A stretch of 64,000 nucleotides of DNA, from the NCBI GenBank assembly GCA_963402885.1, contig OY727103.1, positions 18,750,085-18,814,084 of the forward strand, in the 5' to 3' direction. Below the pieces are notes generated by a model that was given only the letters and a program-made list of their open reading frames with translations, was not told the DNA's origin and searched no databases. This document shows, piece after piece, positions 1-13,600 of this stretch. Each line of letters begins with the position of its first letter. The stretch's first letter is position 1. Source of the DNA: Antedon bifida (Eukaryota; Echinodermata; Crinoidea; Comatulida; Antedonidae). Position numbers and translations under genes: made by a program.

Positions 1-1629
1 GCCTAAGCCAGTAATATTAAAATAAGGACATTTGGTGCTTTGACCTAATCAGGTACTCATTTGTACACCTGGGTGTAGAGAGGCAAAGTGTCATTCCTAA
101 GGACAATGTGGTGAGCATGTATTGGATCTTCCAGCACACTATGCCACATGGTCTCAGTCATATGGTTTTAAAATGCTACCTCTTGATGCAGACTTGACCA
201 TGATCACTGATTTTTACCCCAGCCACTGAAATTGAACAGACATTAATATTATTTACAGGTATTATAATATAAGGACCATGATCAGTTACTTCAACTTCTT
301 TGAATAACTGCAACTGACAAAACTTTAACACCACCTTATTAATTACACATGTTGCATTTCATAATCTTTTTGAATGCCTTATGTCTAAACAGAGCCTTTC
401 TTTTTGAATGCCTTATGTCTAAACAGAGCCTTTCTTTTTGAATGCCTTATGTCTAAACAGAGCCTTTCTTTTTGAATGCCTTATGTCTAAACAGAGCCTT
501 TCTTTTTGAATGCCTTATGTCTAAACAGAGCCTTTCTTTTTGAATGCCTTATGTCTAAACAGAGCCTTTCTTTTTGAATGCCTTATGTCTAAACAGAGCC
601 TTTCTTTTTGAATGCCTTATGTCTAAACAGAGCCTTTCTTTTTGAATGCCTTATGTCTAAACAGAGCCTTTCTTTTTGAATGCCTTATGTCTAAACAGAG
701 CATTTCTTTTTGAATGCCTTATGTCTAAACAGAGCCTTTCTTTTTGAATGCCTTAATGTCTAAACAGAGCCTTACATTCCTCTTCCTCCTAGCCTGTCTG
801 AGTTTGTTCAACTACAATTTGTTTAGGCTACTTTTAGATGACATTTAAATTTGCATCATTGATGAATCACTACGGAAACATCGCGAGTATTTCACTTTCA
901 CTAGTGTTAACAATTTAATTAGGAGAAATTAAACAAATTATGGAATTAATATTAATGATTGTATCGCCAAAACACTGTATCATGATAACTGTATTTTACC
1001 ATACAAAATGATAGTCTGTAGAGAGTACAATAGCTATATTAAACAACATCATCATGATAGATTTTATATCCCCTGCTCCAGGCACCTTTTGTTGCATTGA
1101 TACCTAACTAACTTTACTCAGCAGTTTTATTTAGCTAGAGAAGTATAGGTACATGGGTGGCATAGGTTTGAATTCACCTCTGAATTATTTTTTCCAAAGG
1201 GTGTAAGCTAACAAAAGAACTTGGTGTGCATAAGGTGTGTATAGAGGTGACAATGGGACACAAAAGACCAGAGTCTGGCATTCCCGCCCCTAACCACATT
1301 TTGCAAATGGGAAATTATATAATAATTCACTAAAATTGATTGATATTTTTTTTTTCCAATCTAGTCTTTTTTTTTTAAAGATTTAATTGGTGGCTATTTT
1401 TTTAAACTGAAAATAAATGTTAATGTTAAATTGTCAATAATCTCTTAACTATTATTATATATTGATATTATTTTCGTGCACCATGTTTTTTAAGGGTGCA
1501 ATGTTTTTTTCTTCCCATATACATAAAATGTTTATAATATTACTTTGTTGTTGTACAATGACATAGAACTTGCTTTGTCAATAAGAAAAAACAAATTCAA
1601 TTTAACATGAAGAATTTGTTTTCTTATAG
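1..1629. other. Intronic sequence of the Raf gene (upstream part)
   Basis: No exon was recognised here. The stretch lies upstream of the last Ras-binding-domain exon of the Raf gene, so it is probably intron; the 5' exons of Raf must lie outside the window. Apart from the 34-bp minisatellite it is AT-rich and unremarkable. Confidence 0.6.
366..771. repeat. 34-bp tandem repeat, about 12 copies
   Basis: The unit begins TTTTTGAATGCCTTATGTCT and continues with AAACAGAGCCTTTC, giving an exact 34-bp period (successive GAATGCC cores at 372 and 406). Copies are almost identical; one near 700 has 'gcatttc' for 'gcctttc' and the last has an extra A ('cttaatgtc'). Such uniformity suggests recent expansion or homogenisation. 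It sits in a presumed Raf intron. Confidence 0.95.
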
Positions 1630-4600
1630 CTTTTTGTCGAGAAACTTGAGCAGTTTCCAGCAACTAGAAGCATATCACATAATTACGTAAGTAATTGAAT
1701 AATGATATCATTTATGGTGTTAAATAATATTTTAAATACACAGAGTTTTATCCATGAACTATAAAACTATATGAAGGAAACGAAGGAACCAAGTGCAAAA
1801 ATATCGATTTTGTGTGGTATGCTGTACAGTACCTCAAAGGTCAGCGTTTCATAAATGATGACCAACAGTAGATAGATTTATTCTTTATTCTGGATGACCT
1901 ATTCAGTACAAACTACAAGACAGAGCACAGTATACAGGACTATGATATGATCAGTATTAAAAGACGTTTCCTCTACTCTTTTTGTGAAAAGTTTTTTGTC
2001 GTTTACATGGGCAATGTATATTTACACAGAACCAACAGCTTTATGTTCCATCCAAAGGACAAGGCAATGAGAGTATCTTGCCAAAGCATTATTACTAGCA
2101 ATATGTCACAAATGGTCTCGAACCCATCCCTCTCACTAGTCCGATATTCCTTACCATTACGCCATATTGCTCTCTGAAAGTCTACAGCACCCTATATTCC
2201 CAGATGGTCTCCCATCCATCCATCCCAACATTGCTTAAAAACGGTGATCAGAAGAGAACAAGCGTTTCAATGTGGCAAGGCCTAGTCCTTGGTGGTTACC
2301 ATCAATTTAGATGTTTAAACACAGAGTACAACTATGACATCAATATGCACTGTTATATTCACTTAATAAACATCTGTTATAATTTGTAACCAACAGGTTA
2401 GGAAGACTTTTTACACACTTGCATTTTGTGATGCATGTCAAAAGTTACTATTCCATGGGTTCAAGTGTTTGACCTGTAGCTACAAGTTCCATCAAAGATG
2501 TGCAAGTAAAGTACCAACTGTATGTGTCTCACCTGGTGCAGAAAACTTCTACAAAATGTAAGACAAAATTAATTAATTTTCTATTGATTCGATGGGCCAG
2601 TTTCTATAGAGTAAGAAAGAGAAGAGAAAGCATTGTTTTTAAAGAACGGTATTTTCCTGCCTACAGAAACCGGTCCTTTAAAAAAACGACAAAAAAGAAC
2701 CGATCTTAAATACGGTTTTAAAAGTCACAATTGATTCCAGTCTTGATTGTCAAAACCAGATTTAATAACCATTCATTTGGCGTGAATTTTAGCTGCAATT
2801 CTGCCGCACGTAAATAATCTGAGGGAAACGAAAAATGTACATTAACGTAACTGATAACTGCTAAACTCTGCTGTTATGCAAATGAGTAGAATGTTGGTGC
2901 ATTCGTTAAAGTTTACATGCTCATGCGAAAAAAATCAACCATGAATGATTTCCAAATGAGAAACTAGTTTTATTTTGAATAAAAATTAGGCTACCGCAAG
3001 ATGTTTATCAGGGTTCTCACCAGCATATCATTAGTGGTGGTTTCTGAAACTAGACTCGACTCCGATGTCGATGCGGCCCACGTTGTTGTCTCGTCGGCGT
3101 ACATCTAGATTAGCCTAACCAGTGCAGAGGGCGGCTACAAAATTTGTCTAGCATAAATAGGATTTTAAAGCTGCGGCGATTTTAATTAGCGAACCATATA
3201 GTGGTGGTCGGCGTGATGAAAGTGGTGGTCAATTCAGAGTATGGACGGGGCCGACCATCGCCGACCACTGATTATCCTGCTTTATTTTAACAAATTGCTA
3301 AACCTAAACCCAGGTTTTTGGAATTCTTGATTTGATTCATTTATTTTTATCACCCGTTTCTATCTAATTTTTGTTATGGAAAAATATCTATTTACAAATT
3401 TTTGTTTTGCTTTACTAAATTTTACACTTAATTAAATGTACCTGGCTATTAAAAAATACCGTGCTTTATTTTATACCTGGATTATTCAGTTTATTTTTAG
3501 GCACTTATTACGTCAATGTTTTTATCACACTGTGAAATTCACAACAGCTTTTTGAAGGCTTAAAACACTTTACTCAAAATGCAAATCACAAAGATTAATC
3601 CTGGTTACTGTAGCACAGTAATATCCAGTCTACATGATCTGTTTACTATATCATAGCGATACCCAATAAATATTTAAGTTAGAGCGTAGTGGTACCCAAT
3701 CTCCAGGTTATAATAGCATAGTGGTTCCAAAAAAATATATAATTTGAGCATAGTAGTACCCAATCTCCAGGTTACTATAGCATAGTGGTTCCCAAAAAAT
3801 ATCTAGATTTACTATAGCACAATAATACCCAATATCCAGGTTACTATAGCATAGTGGTACCCAATAAATACCCAGGGTACTATAGCATAGTGGTGCCAAA
3901 TAAATAGCCAAGTTAATATAGCATTGGGGTACCCAATAAATACCCAGGGTACTATAGCATAGTGGTACCCAATAAATACCCAGGTTAATATAGCATTGGG
4001 GTACCCAATAAATACCCAGTGTACTATAGTGGCTCCCAAAATAACATAGTGATACTCAATCTCCAAGTTGCTATAGCACAGTGGTATCCAATCTGTATCC
4101 AACTATAGTGTAGTGTTGTTTTAATATTCAGGTTACTATACTATGTGTATTGTTACCCAATTGATATCAATGTTTCTACTATAGCACACATGCACCAAAT
4201 ACAGTGGTCTATCCTGGTTACTAGAAAATTGGTTACCAATTTATTTCTAAGCTAATATAAAATAGGACAGTGGTACCTAATCCATGTTTTTCTACAGCAC
4301 AGTAGTATACAACCTACAATACATCTAGACTAAATTGATTAAGGGGCCCACTCTACTATGCTAATATAGCACAGTTGTGCCCAAACATATTTTTTTTTCT
4401 TTTCATAGTTATGGTCTTATTGTTATTTATTCTATTTTGACAAGATTTGGTTGATTTTCAGGATTCTAGCATTACCACCTGATGAAGCATATGTGAAATG
4501 GGACTATCCTATAAGTCATGGTGGCGCTGTTGAAAAGACGCTTGCTAAAAGCTCCAGTCTTACAGTACGTATACTAACACCTACTACCTGCACTCGGTTT

Positions 4601-7600
4601 TAACAGTTAACAGTTATTTTCCACACAGGTCAGCCTGGATACCGAGGGAGAAATTAATTAAGCCACTGGGATTTGATTACGAGCAAGAGTTGGATCTAGC
4701 CAGCTCGGTAGACCAGCAGGGTATACCCGAAAATGCAATGCATAGAGAGAGGTCCACATCTGCACCTAACGTTAGCATAAACGCAGTAAATAACCCACTA
4801 ACTGCATCACTGCTATCGGTAAGTTCTCGGTAGCGCCCTCACTGTCTCACTCTTATCGTACTATTGTTATGCTCTTATTTTTCTAAAACTGTTTTTGTTT
4901 TGCTTTGCAAATATTCTAACTGGTGGTGGATCCAAAGATTAATGTTGGAATGATATCAATAAACAAGTCATTGATATTTATTGCATCATCATCATCATCA
5001 TATGATATTTATTGCCCTGATCGTTTTACAAAGTAAAACTCTTTTATAAATTGAATAATATAAAATAAGTGGTAAATAAAAATAAAATTAGCAAATTAAA
5101 TGCACTAATTTACTAATATGCATCAACATGCAAGAGCCGATTTGGAAGGGAAAAGCTTCCTCCCACTTCCTATAACTTCAAAGTTTAACAAATAATCTTC
5201 CTGAGAAATTTTTTTGGGAAGGGGGTATTGAAGCTCCCATACTCCCTTAGGCTTTCCCAATATCCAGTGGCCATATTCACCAATCACATGTTAAATATTT
5301 CTCTGAAATACTTAAGTGTTTTTAATAAATAATAAATAGATTTCTCTTAAAGTTGTATTCACATTTTTACTTAAAGATATATTGTCCCCCTAAAAAAATA
5401 TTTTTTTAAATTTTTTTGTTGAATATGTTATTTTAATGTCACATAATAGTTATTCACTCTCACAAAAAATTGGGTCTGAAAAAAAATTATTTACCTGAGA
5501 AAAATGTAATTTAAAGCAAAAAATGGTCAAATTGTCTGGAAGACAATGAGTTTTTGGGTAATTTAACTGTTTATTTTGTCTTTTTATAGGTGAAATAATT
5601 TTTTTCCCCGTTTTTTTCCTTATGGAAGTGAACAACTTCATTAAAACTGCAAAATGGCCTATTCAAAGTCCGATTTTAAAAATCTTTATTTTTCATGATT
5701 TTGGGGGACAATACATCTTTAAGTGTTGTATGAATACTGTATTGAATATGGCTACTCAATCACCAGGACTTTTTACTGGAAAAAGATAATAGATAATAAT
5801 TAAAAGAAAGTATATTTTTTATTTCATAATCTTGGATCCAGCACTACTGTATTTAAAATGACAGCCATCTTTAATTAAATTTAATTATAAATGGCTGTGA
5901 TTAGTTTTGTTTGATATTGTGATGATTGTTGTGGTTGTTGAGTTGACACTGTTACTTTGTATTAATTATCGTAGATTTTTACCTGTCAACCCTTTCTTTT
6001 TTACTTGTACCGTGAACGAGTTATCAATGTCGTGTTGTGATTTTGGTGTTTGTTTGGTGTTTTTATTAAATAGCTTAAAGCATACAAACAAAAGCATTAT
6101 ACGATGGCCTGGTTTGCTATGGAGCGCTATCCCCTTGGATTCTCCCCTGTTTATTATGGCTTTATTAGGTATGATAGGTTTTCCATACTTAGTTGTTAGT
6201 ATCTTATTACCACATTTCCCTTCCCAGCCTGAACTAGCATTTACACATTTAAATCATCATTGTATCTTATTTTATATGAAACGTAGTTGAGGAACTGTTT
6301 CTGTACTGTACAGCTATACAGGCTAAAGTACTGTATTAGCCTATTTTTTTATTGGACATTATATGCCAGACTAAAACCAGTTCTGAGTATTTTTAATAAA
6401 TATGTTATTGATTTTCCTCTATATTTGCTAAAATTGATATTCTTTTTCTTAAAAAAGATGACCCAAAACTACCTACCTGAATAAAGACAATAGAGAGTTA
6501 GATAAATAAGTTTTTGCACGCTCTAACCAATAATCGCTCTGATGGGAGAAGTCTCGTTAGGTGCTTTAGACTTTAGCATTTGTAATTGATGTTTTGTTAG
6601 GCTGACCAAACTATATTATTATCCCAGTTTTATGTATTTTGAGCCCTTCAGAAGGTAGACCTGTACATGTCTTGAGGATCTTTCGCAGTCGTTCTAGCAA
6701 GGTTCCAGTCCGGCGCAGGCAAATCAAATCGAATGTCAATGTTTCGTTTTTTTAATATGCGCATATCTGCGTGAAAGTGAAACATTAACGTTCAATTTGA
6801 TTTGCCGGCTCTGGACCGGAACCTTGCCAGAACAGGTGTGAAAGACCCTTATACTTGTGTATCAAGAAAATCCAGGGCTATCAACAATATGGAAACTATA
6901 GAGCAGAAGATATTCATCTTGATTGTTTACTTGTGCTCCAGGAGAGATCCAATCAGCTGCCAGTCCTCTTGGGAATAGGGTACACTAATCTTATAGGCAC
7001 CCAGTTTGACATTAGGGCTCATTCAAATGTTACGACAGGCTATTTTTAGGTCAAAGTTTAATTCCATGACAGATTATTCTAGAAACTTGTTTTGAGTGGT
7101 TTATTTCATATTTTGAATTATGGAAGTGTTTTATAATATAGGCATACATCCACTAACTTTTTATTGGTAAAACACCGCACACATTTCATTTGGTGCATTC
7201 TTTCGGTTTTTAACAGTACTTTCATTTTCTAATACAAAAAAAAAATTAAAAGTTATTTTTTTGCCATTTTACACAAAAAAACTATGCATATTTCAATTAA
7301 AAATTTATAAACCTAATATTTGTAACACATTTTTTATTTGTTAATCCTGTACTACAAATTTGCATATCACATTGCACCTGTACAGTTATATTATGTTAAT
7401 TTGAAAACTGCACCTTGTTTTGGTTTGGTTTACTGTTAATCGCTTGTTTTTTTTATTTGATTGAATCTTTTCGTTTGTATTTGCACTTTGTTTGATGGAC
7501 CCATAGACTGTGCCAAAGTTATTTTATGGTTTTTATCATGTCAATATTATTATTCTACTGCAGTTACTGCAGTAACTACAATTTGTTACTGCAGTAACTA

Positions 7601-10600
7601 CATTTTGTTACTGCAGTAACTACATTTTGTTACTGCAGTAACTACATTTTGTTACTGCATTTACATATGATTGTATTTTGTTTAAATGTAGAACTATAAA
7701 TTTTATAGTTTGTATGATTAGCCAACAAATCTTGCAAAATAATTTCATACAGTTAAAGATTAAACAAATGTATCTACTGCAGTAACTGGAGTAGAATAAT
7801 GTTTGACATGGTCCCTTACTGTACTGATGGACATTGCACCAGGATGTGCTTTCCTATCTGATATTGTAAGATTATATAGTCAACTCTTCTAATACCAGAC
7901 TCCCCTAAAGTGCCAGATCCAGGGGTGTAGGTATAAACATGTAAATATGTATAAATAATGACATTAAACAGTATTAATTTACACCATACAATAAAGAACA
8001 TCTGACATTCAGAATTGTGTTGACAACCTAATTATAGTATAATCTCTCCTTTCATCTTTATTTGATCTAATCAGCATATAAAAAATCTGGAAAATCTTTT
8101 TATTAATACACTGCATAAAACATAACACACTCCTATATGGAGACATTATCTCTTGAATCATATAGGCTAACCCCTATTCTGGACACACCCCTAATGTTGG
8201 ATTATATTGGAGTGTGCAGAGGATGAACCTCTCTAGACCTGCCAATGCCTAAAAACAGGCATTCCAAATATTAAACCAGTCGCAATTCAAAAAGTTCCAA
8301 ATATTTGTTTACCACTGATATACAACTGTCTAGAAATCACAGACATTTTGGGCCTGTCCAAAAAAGGTTTCCCATATCAGGAGAGTTGACTGTTCAAAAA
8401 CTGCAGTAAAGTTGGAAAGTAATGCAGTAAACTACTGTAGATTAACTTTGGCATGGTTTCGTTTGTTGCATGTATTTTCACCCCTCTCTCGTACCCTCTC
8501 CTCTTCCAATCCCTTATCATCGCAGTCTCTCGTAATCCTGTATGTGGACGCAGTTGAATGACAGTTTACATGGACATTATTTTTTTTTTGCATAGCAGTA
8601 TAAAAGTGTATTTTGTTTTTTTTGATAGATATTGGTGTAACATGTGATAGTGAATAGTCTATATTTATAAAAACACTGTATTTATTAGAATGGCATTGAC
8701 CATGACAAAAACTGGCAGGCATAACAATACTATTTAAATTTTCTATTTAAATTTTAAGTATTTTTCTATATTATAAAATATATATTTGTTATGTGCATGA
8801 TATATTTTGAACAGCTGTAGTTTGATGTATTTAGGGTGTATCTGGATTCACTAGTATCCAATGCAGATTGTCTAAGGCCCTGTTCACACAGATAGAGTAT
8901 GTGTATTAGGGTATAATGCTTAATCGTAGTATTAGTGGAAAACAGTGTATGTTGAACGAAAACGTTTTATTTCAAGTCGCTGATATAATTCAACAAATCA
9001 TCATCATCGTAAACAACATTTATTTTCAAGAATGGTGGCATCACCTAGAAAGCAGAATGCTTGTGTCAGGGATGCCATCAACAAAACAAACAAAGTAAAA
9101 GAATATATATATCACAGAGATATATAGAATAGTGTTTCCTATGATAGCAAGAAGCATACATAGAGACGAAACATTTTTACGATAAGCATTGCTTTACGTT
9201 TTAACACCAGTTTTTCTCTGTGGTTTTTAATTTGACATCGCTATTAGCATTGTACTCTACTATGCCAAACTCCATCGTGTGTGGACATAATTGTTGTAAT
9301 CTGCCAAGGCCAGGGAGATGCTTGCATTTACAAAATGAAATCAATTGTTAATTGATATTGGTAATTTGTAGCCCACTTGTGCAATATTCTGGTGGAGGTA
9401 TGCAAGCCAACTTGTGCAATATTCTGGTGGAGGCATGCAAGCCTAAAAATAATGCAACAAAGTGAACATGGTTCATAATAGTTATTTATTGATTATAACT
9501 TGTGGCATAAATATATTACATTGTTGATAATTCTTAATGAATACTTATCCTTTATGCTAAACTTATTCTCCTGCAGGAATTAGAAAATGTTGGAAAACCA
9601 GTGGCAGGTTAGTATTGGTTATAATCCAGTCAATTCTACTAAATCACAATAAAAAAAAAAGCTTTATTTTCCCCCAAAAGTAAACAAAATAATGTTTTTT
9701 TCCTTTGAAGTTAACGAATAAATGTGCACACTCAAAAGCTAGTAATAACTATATTATTTTTTTAACTCAAAACAATTTGACACAATTTTTGGATCTTTTT
9801 ATTCTTCATGAAAGTTTTAATTTTGTCTTTTTTTATGTATTATTTTATAATTTTATTATTAATTTTTTTTTCTTTACGTTAGTTTGCATTTCTTTTTTTT
9901 ATGTTATACGTAGACTTCCACCATCATCATCACCACCATCACGTGGAACCATTACAGTTGCCAGGTTCTTACTCCAACACAACTTCTACATCATTAGTCT
10001 CAACTTCTCCCTCAAGCAATTCCAGCTTAGGCAATTATCAATATTCTTTTTACCAGCCATTAATTTCTCCGCTGGGTAAGTTTCGTTAACCAGTTTGTAG
10101 TACATTTCTGATATATTTATGATTTAAACTTTGTTTTAAATTACGTTTTTTCAAACCCCAGCCCTAACACATTTGTTTTTCAGGTGGATTTGTCAACATT
10201 CAGTAGCAATGTTATTTGATCATCATCATCAGGAATGATAAACTTTTTAATAGAGATAAATTTAGCATTAACAAAAAAAAGTGTGTTTGGGTTTGTCGAT
10301 GAATTTTCAGTCTTTTCAAAACACACAATGCACATTAGCTCTTACAGACCAGGTTACTGATGTTGACCATTTATGGTAGAAAGTTACTTGTGAATGTTTT
10401 GAAATTTTCTTCACAGAGACATGAATCAAATTTGTGCGTACATATATTTGAAAAGATTGCATGTCGACAATAACAATAACAACGCTTTATTTGTTTGCTT
10501 TTAGGAGCGAGTGCTCAAAGTAGGATAAGTTCAGCATCGGGCGTACAAACACCTCCACCTCATGTGAAGTGTCGGGAAAGGCGTACGAACTCAACTTCTG

Positions 10601-13600
10601 GGGATAGGTACAGTGGGAAAAAGGTTAGTTGCTTCTCATTGGCTAACAAATATTGATAATGCTAGTGTATGACAGTGGTTCTTGACAGACGACCTGTGGG
10701 TCAGCATGCGAGTGTATTTCATATGACCTGCAAGGAGTTACTGCTGATATAAAATACCTAAAAATAACATAAAATATATAAAAAGTATTGTTAAAAAGGT
10801 GATGATATTTCATGACTTTCCCGACCTTTGACTCTAATAATAATATCCTGGATATCTAAAGCGCCTAATGTTGTGAAACCTCTAAGCGCACATTACCCCA
10901 GCCATTTTTTAATGAAAGTTAAAACACATGGAGAGAGTAAATTGTCTTGTCTAAAGGATACAAGCAATTCAAAAAGCCTTGGATTCAAAGCCACGATCTC
11001 AAAATAAGTAGTCCAGTATGCAACACACTGCACCACACACCCTTACAAATGGCCTGTGGCACTTATATATGGCCTATAATATCAATCTGCCCACAGTAGG
11101 TTAAGAACCCCTGCAATAAGAGTTTAAAGAATGTGTAATACCTATTTCTGTTACAACCTATATGCTAACTGGCATTTTTTTTTTCATTTCATCCAAATAG
11201 TCGAGGGAAAGAAGAGATTCAAATGATGACTGGGAGATTCCAAGTCCAGAGTTAACGTTAGGTCCTAGGATAGGCTCAGGTTCTTTTGGAACAGTGTACC
11301 GTGGCCAGTGGCATGGTAAGCAAAACATTTTTTTATTTATTTTTGTTTAATGGCCGACTTCTGTCGTAAATGACAATTAGTATTACATTCATCTGAATGA
11401 TGACTAAGCCAGGACTGTTTAAAGTACCTTTGGCTGGTCCCAACATTGACCAAGGACTTCTCTCGTCCAGTGCCCACCTTAACCAATACGTCTGAGACAG
11501 ATAATAGATGCAGTGCTGATTTCAAATGCCTAATATTTTGTATAATCTTAATATTCTATACTTTTTTCAAAATAAATCTGATACTGAATACAAAGTTCAC
11601 TGGAAATTATGATTCTTGTCTTGACATACAAAGATGAAAACGGTTACTGAAACAAAAAGGTAATAAAAACATAATTTATATAAACATAGATAAACTTTAT
11701 GATGATTTACCATGCTTCTTCTGTCATCCAGGTGCTGTGGCGGTTAAGAAATTAAATGTAACGCATCCTACCCCATCTCAACTACAAGCATTCAAAAATG
11801 AAGTGGCGGTTTTAAGGTAATTTAAACAAAAGAACAAATCACTTACAGATTCATTACAGTTAAAATGTCATAAATGATGTTGCTTGCTCCTGACAAGATT
11901 GTACTTGTTAAAATGTTTAAATAAATATTATCATTATAGGAAAACACGTCACGCCAATATTTTATTATTTATGGGATGTCTGTCTGAACCGGACCTAGCT
12001 ATTGTGACACAATGGTGTGAGGGCTCTAGTCTGTATAAACATCTTCATGTACATGAACGCAAGTTTGAAATGTACGAGCTGATTGATATTGCACGACAGA
12101 TAGCACAGGGCATGGAGTAAGTATTTGAGTATTATTAGATAGTACTAGTGGTAAGTAATAAGAACTATAGTATAGGTCCAGTGCACTTTAAAGAACCTAG
12201 TACATCTTTTGGAAGTAAGGTCTTTCCATGATGTACTAGTTCACACACAGCCACTGCACGGACAGATGAGCGGGAACCTGAATTGGCAACGCTGACATGA
12301 CTCTTAGGAGAGAAGCATGTAGTTAAAAAGTGTAACATCCACAGTGCCATGAGCAATGATCATTGGAATAACGCTGTACAAATAGAAATTATAATTATCA
12401 TAAATGCAGCCAGTCTGCAACGAATTAAGCCTGTTAGAAATCTCTCATGCTCATTGACAAGTAGCATGAATTCAGCATTGCCTTTTGTTTCAAGACAATT
12501 CTGATTTCAAACGTTAATCAACAGAGCAGCGTGACGCCAATGCCAAATTGCATTTCGCGTACTCTAACATAGACGTTTCACTTTTCAGATGTGGATGCAG
12601 TATACCCACTGGTAGGGCTTTTCTCTTTGCCTAGCTTTCCAGCCTAGCCTCCAATTATTCAATATGGAAGCAACAGATTAATAGAATAAAAACAACAATG
12701 TTTTTTGTTCGTTGTATGGACAGAATATGTCATGAGTTGAAAGATTGACTGTCCTATTCAACTAGGCTATGTCTCATTAACAAAAGAAATCAATCTTTCA
12801 ACTCTAGAAATATTCTCTCCATACCATCAACTTGTAAACATTCATTTTTTAATGATACCGCAACAACAAGCAATAATGTTTTATATTCTTTTTTCAGCTA
12901 CCTTCATGCAAAGAACATTATTCATAGGGATCTCAAGTCTAATAGTATCCTTTCACTGTTGTTTAAACTCTAAACTAATGTTTGGAGTGTTTTATTTAAA
13001 TTTATAGTAAAATGAATATTTAAAACCCCAGGCAAAAATATTTCGTCCGATTTCATACACTGGCACAGATAACTTCATTAAAATAAAGTAACATTATCAT
13101 CAACTGATCGATACTTTCTTTTTGCTATCTTTGTACTCTGTATTTTATATTTGTATTTTTGTATACAGTGATGAAGTTGAGAAAATAAATACTCACAATA
13201 GTCCCACAATATAAAATAGAGTTTTACTGTAAATTATGTTTTCTATGTCGCTGATAAATAATATTTTAAGTTTCATATTATGTGGATCTAGAGTGAGACA
13301 CACCGGCTCCCCTAAGTATAAACATATTAAAATGCAAAAGATAGGAAATATTCTGCACTTCACTTTACAATTCTTACACCCTCTTAAAGCAAAATATCGA
13401 TCTGCCACTAAGTTGCACGTTAAATTAGCGACTTTTTCTGTTCTTGAAAAAAATCATTCTGCACATGCTCAGAAACATATGAGCATGTGCAAAATGACTT
13501 TTTTCTTATAAGAAAAAAACTGCTGACAAGCTCTTTGTTAAAACTGTGTTCAGCTTCAGTTACTTTACTGCATTTTGATCTAAGTTATAGTATCATCTTA

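Noticed and set aside
360-771. CRISPR-like array
   Set aside because: The copies are contiguous with no unique spacers, and the host is eukaryotic.
5907-6290. 127-codon hydrophobic open frame on plus
   Set aside because: It lies in a Raf intron, has no recognisable domain, and its composition follows the local T-richness.
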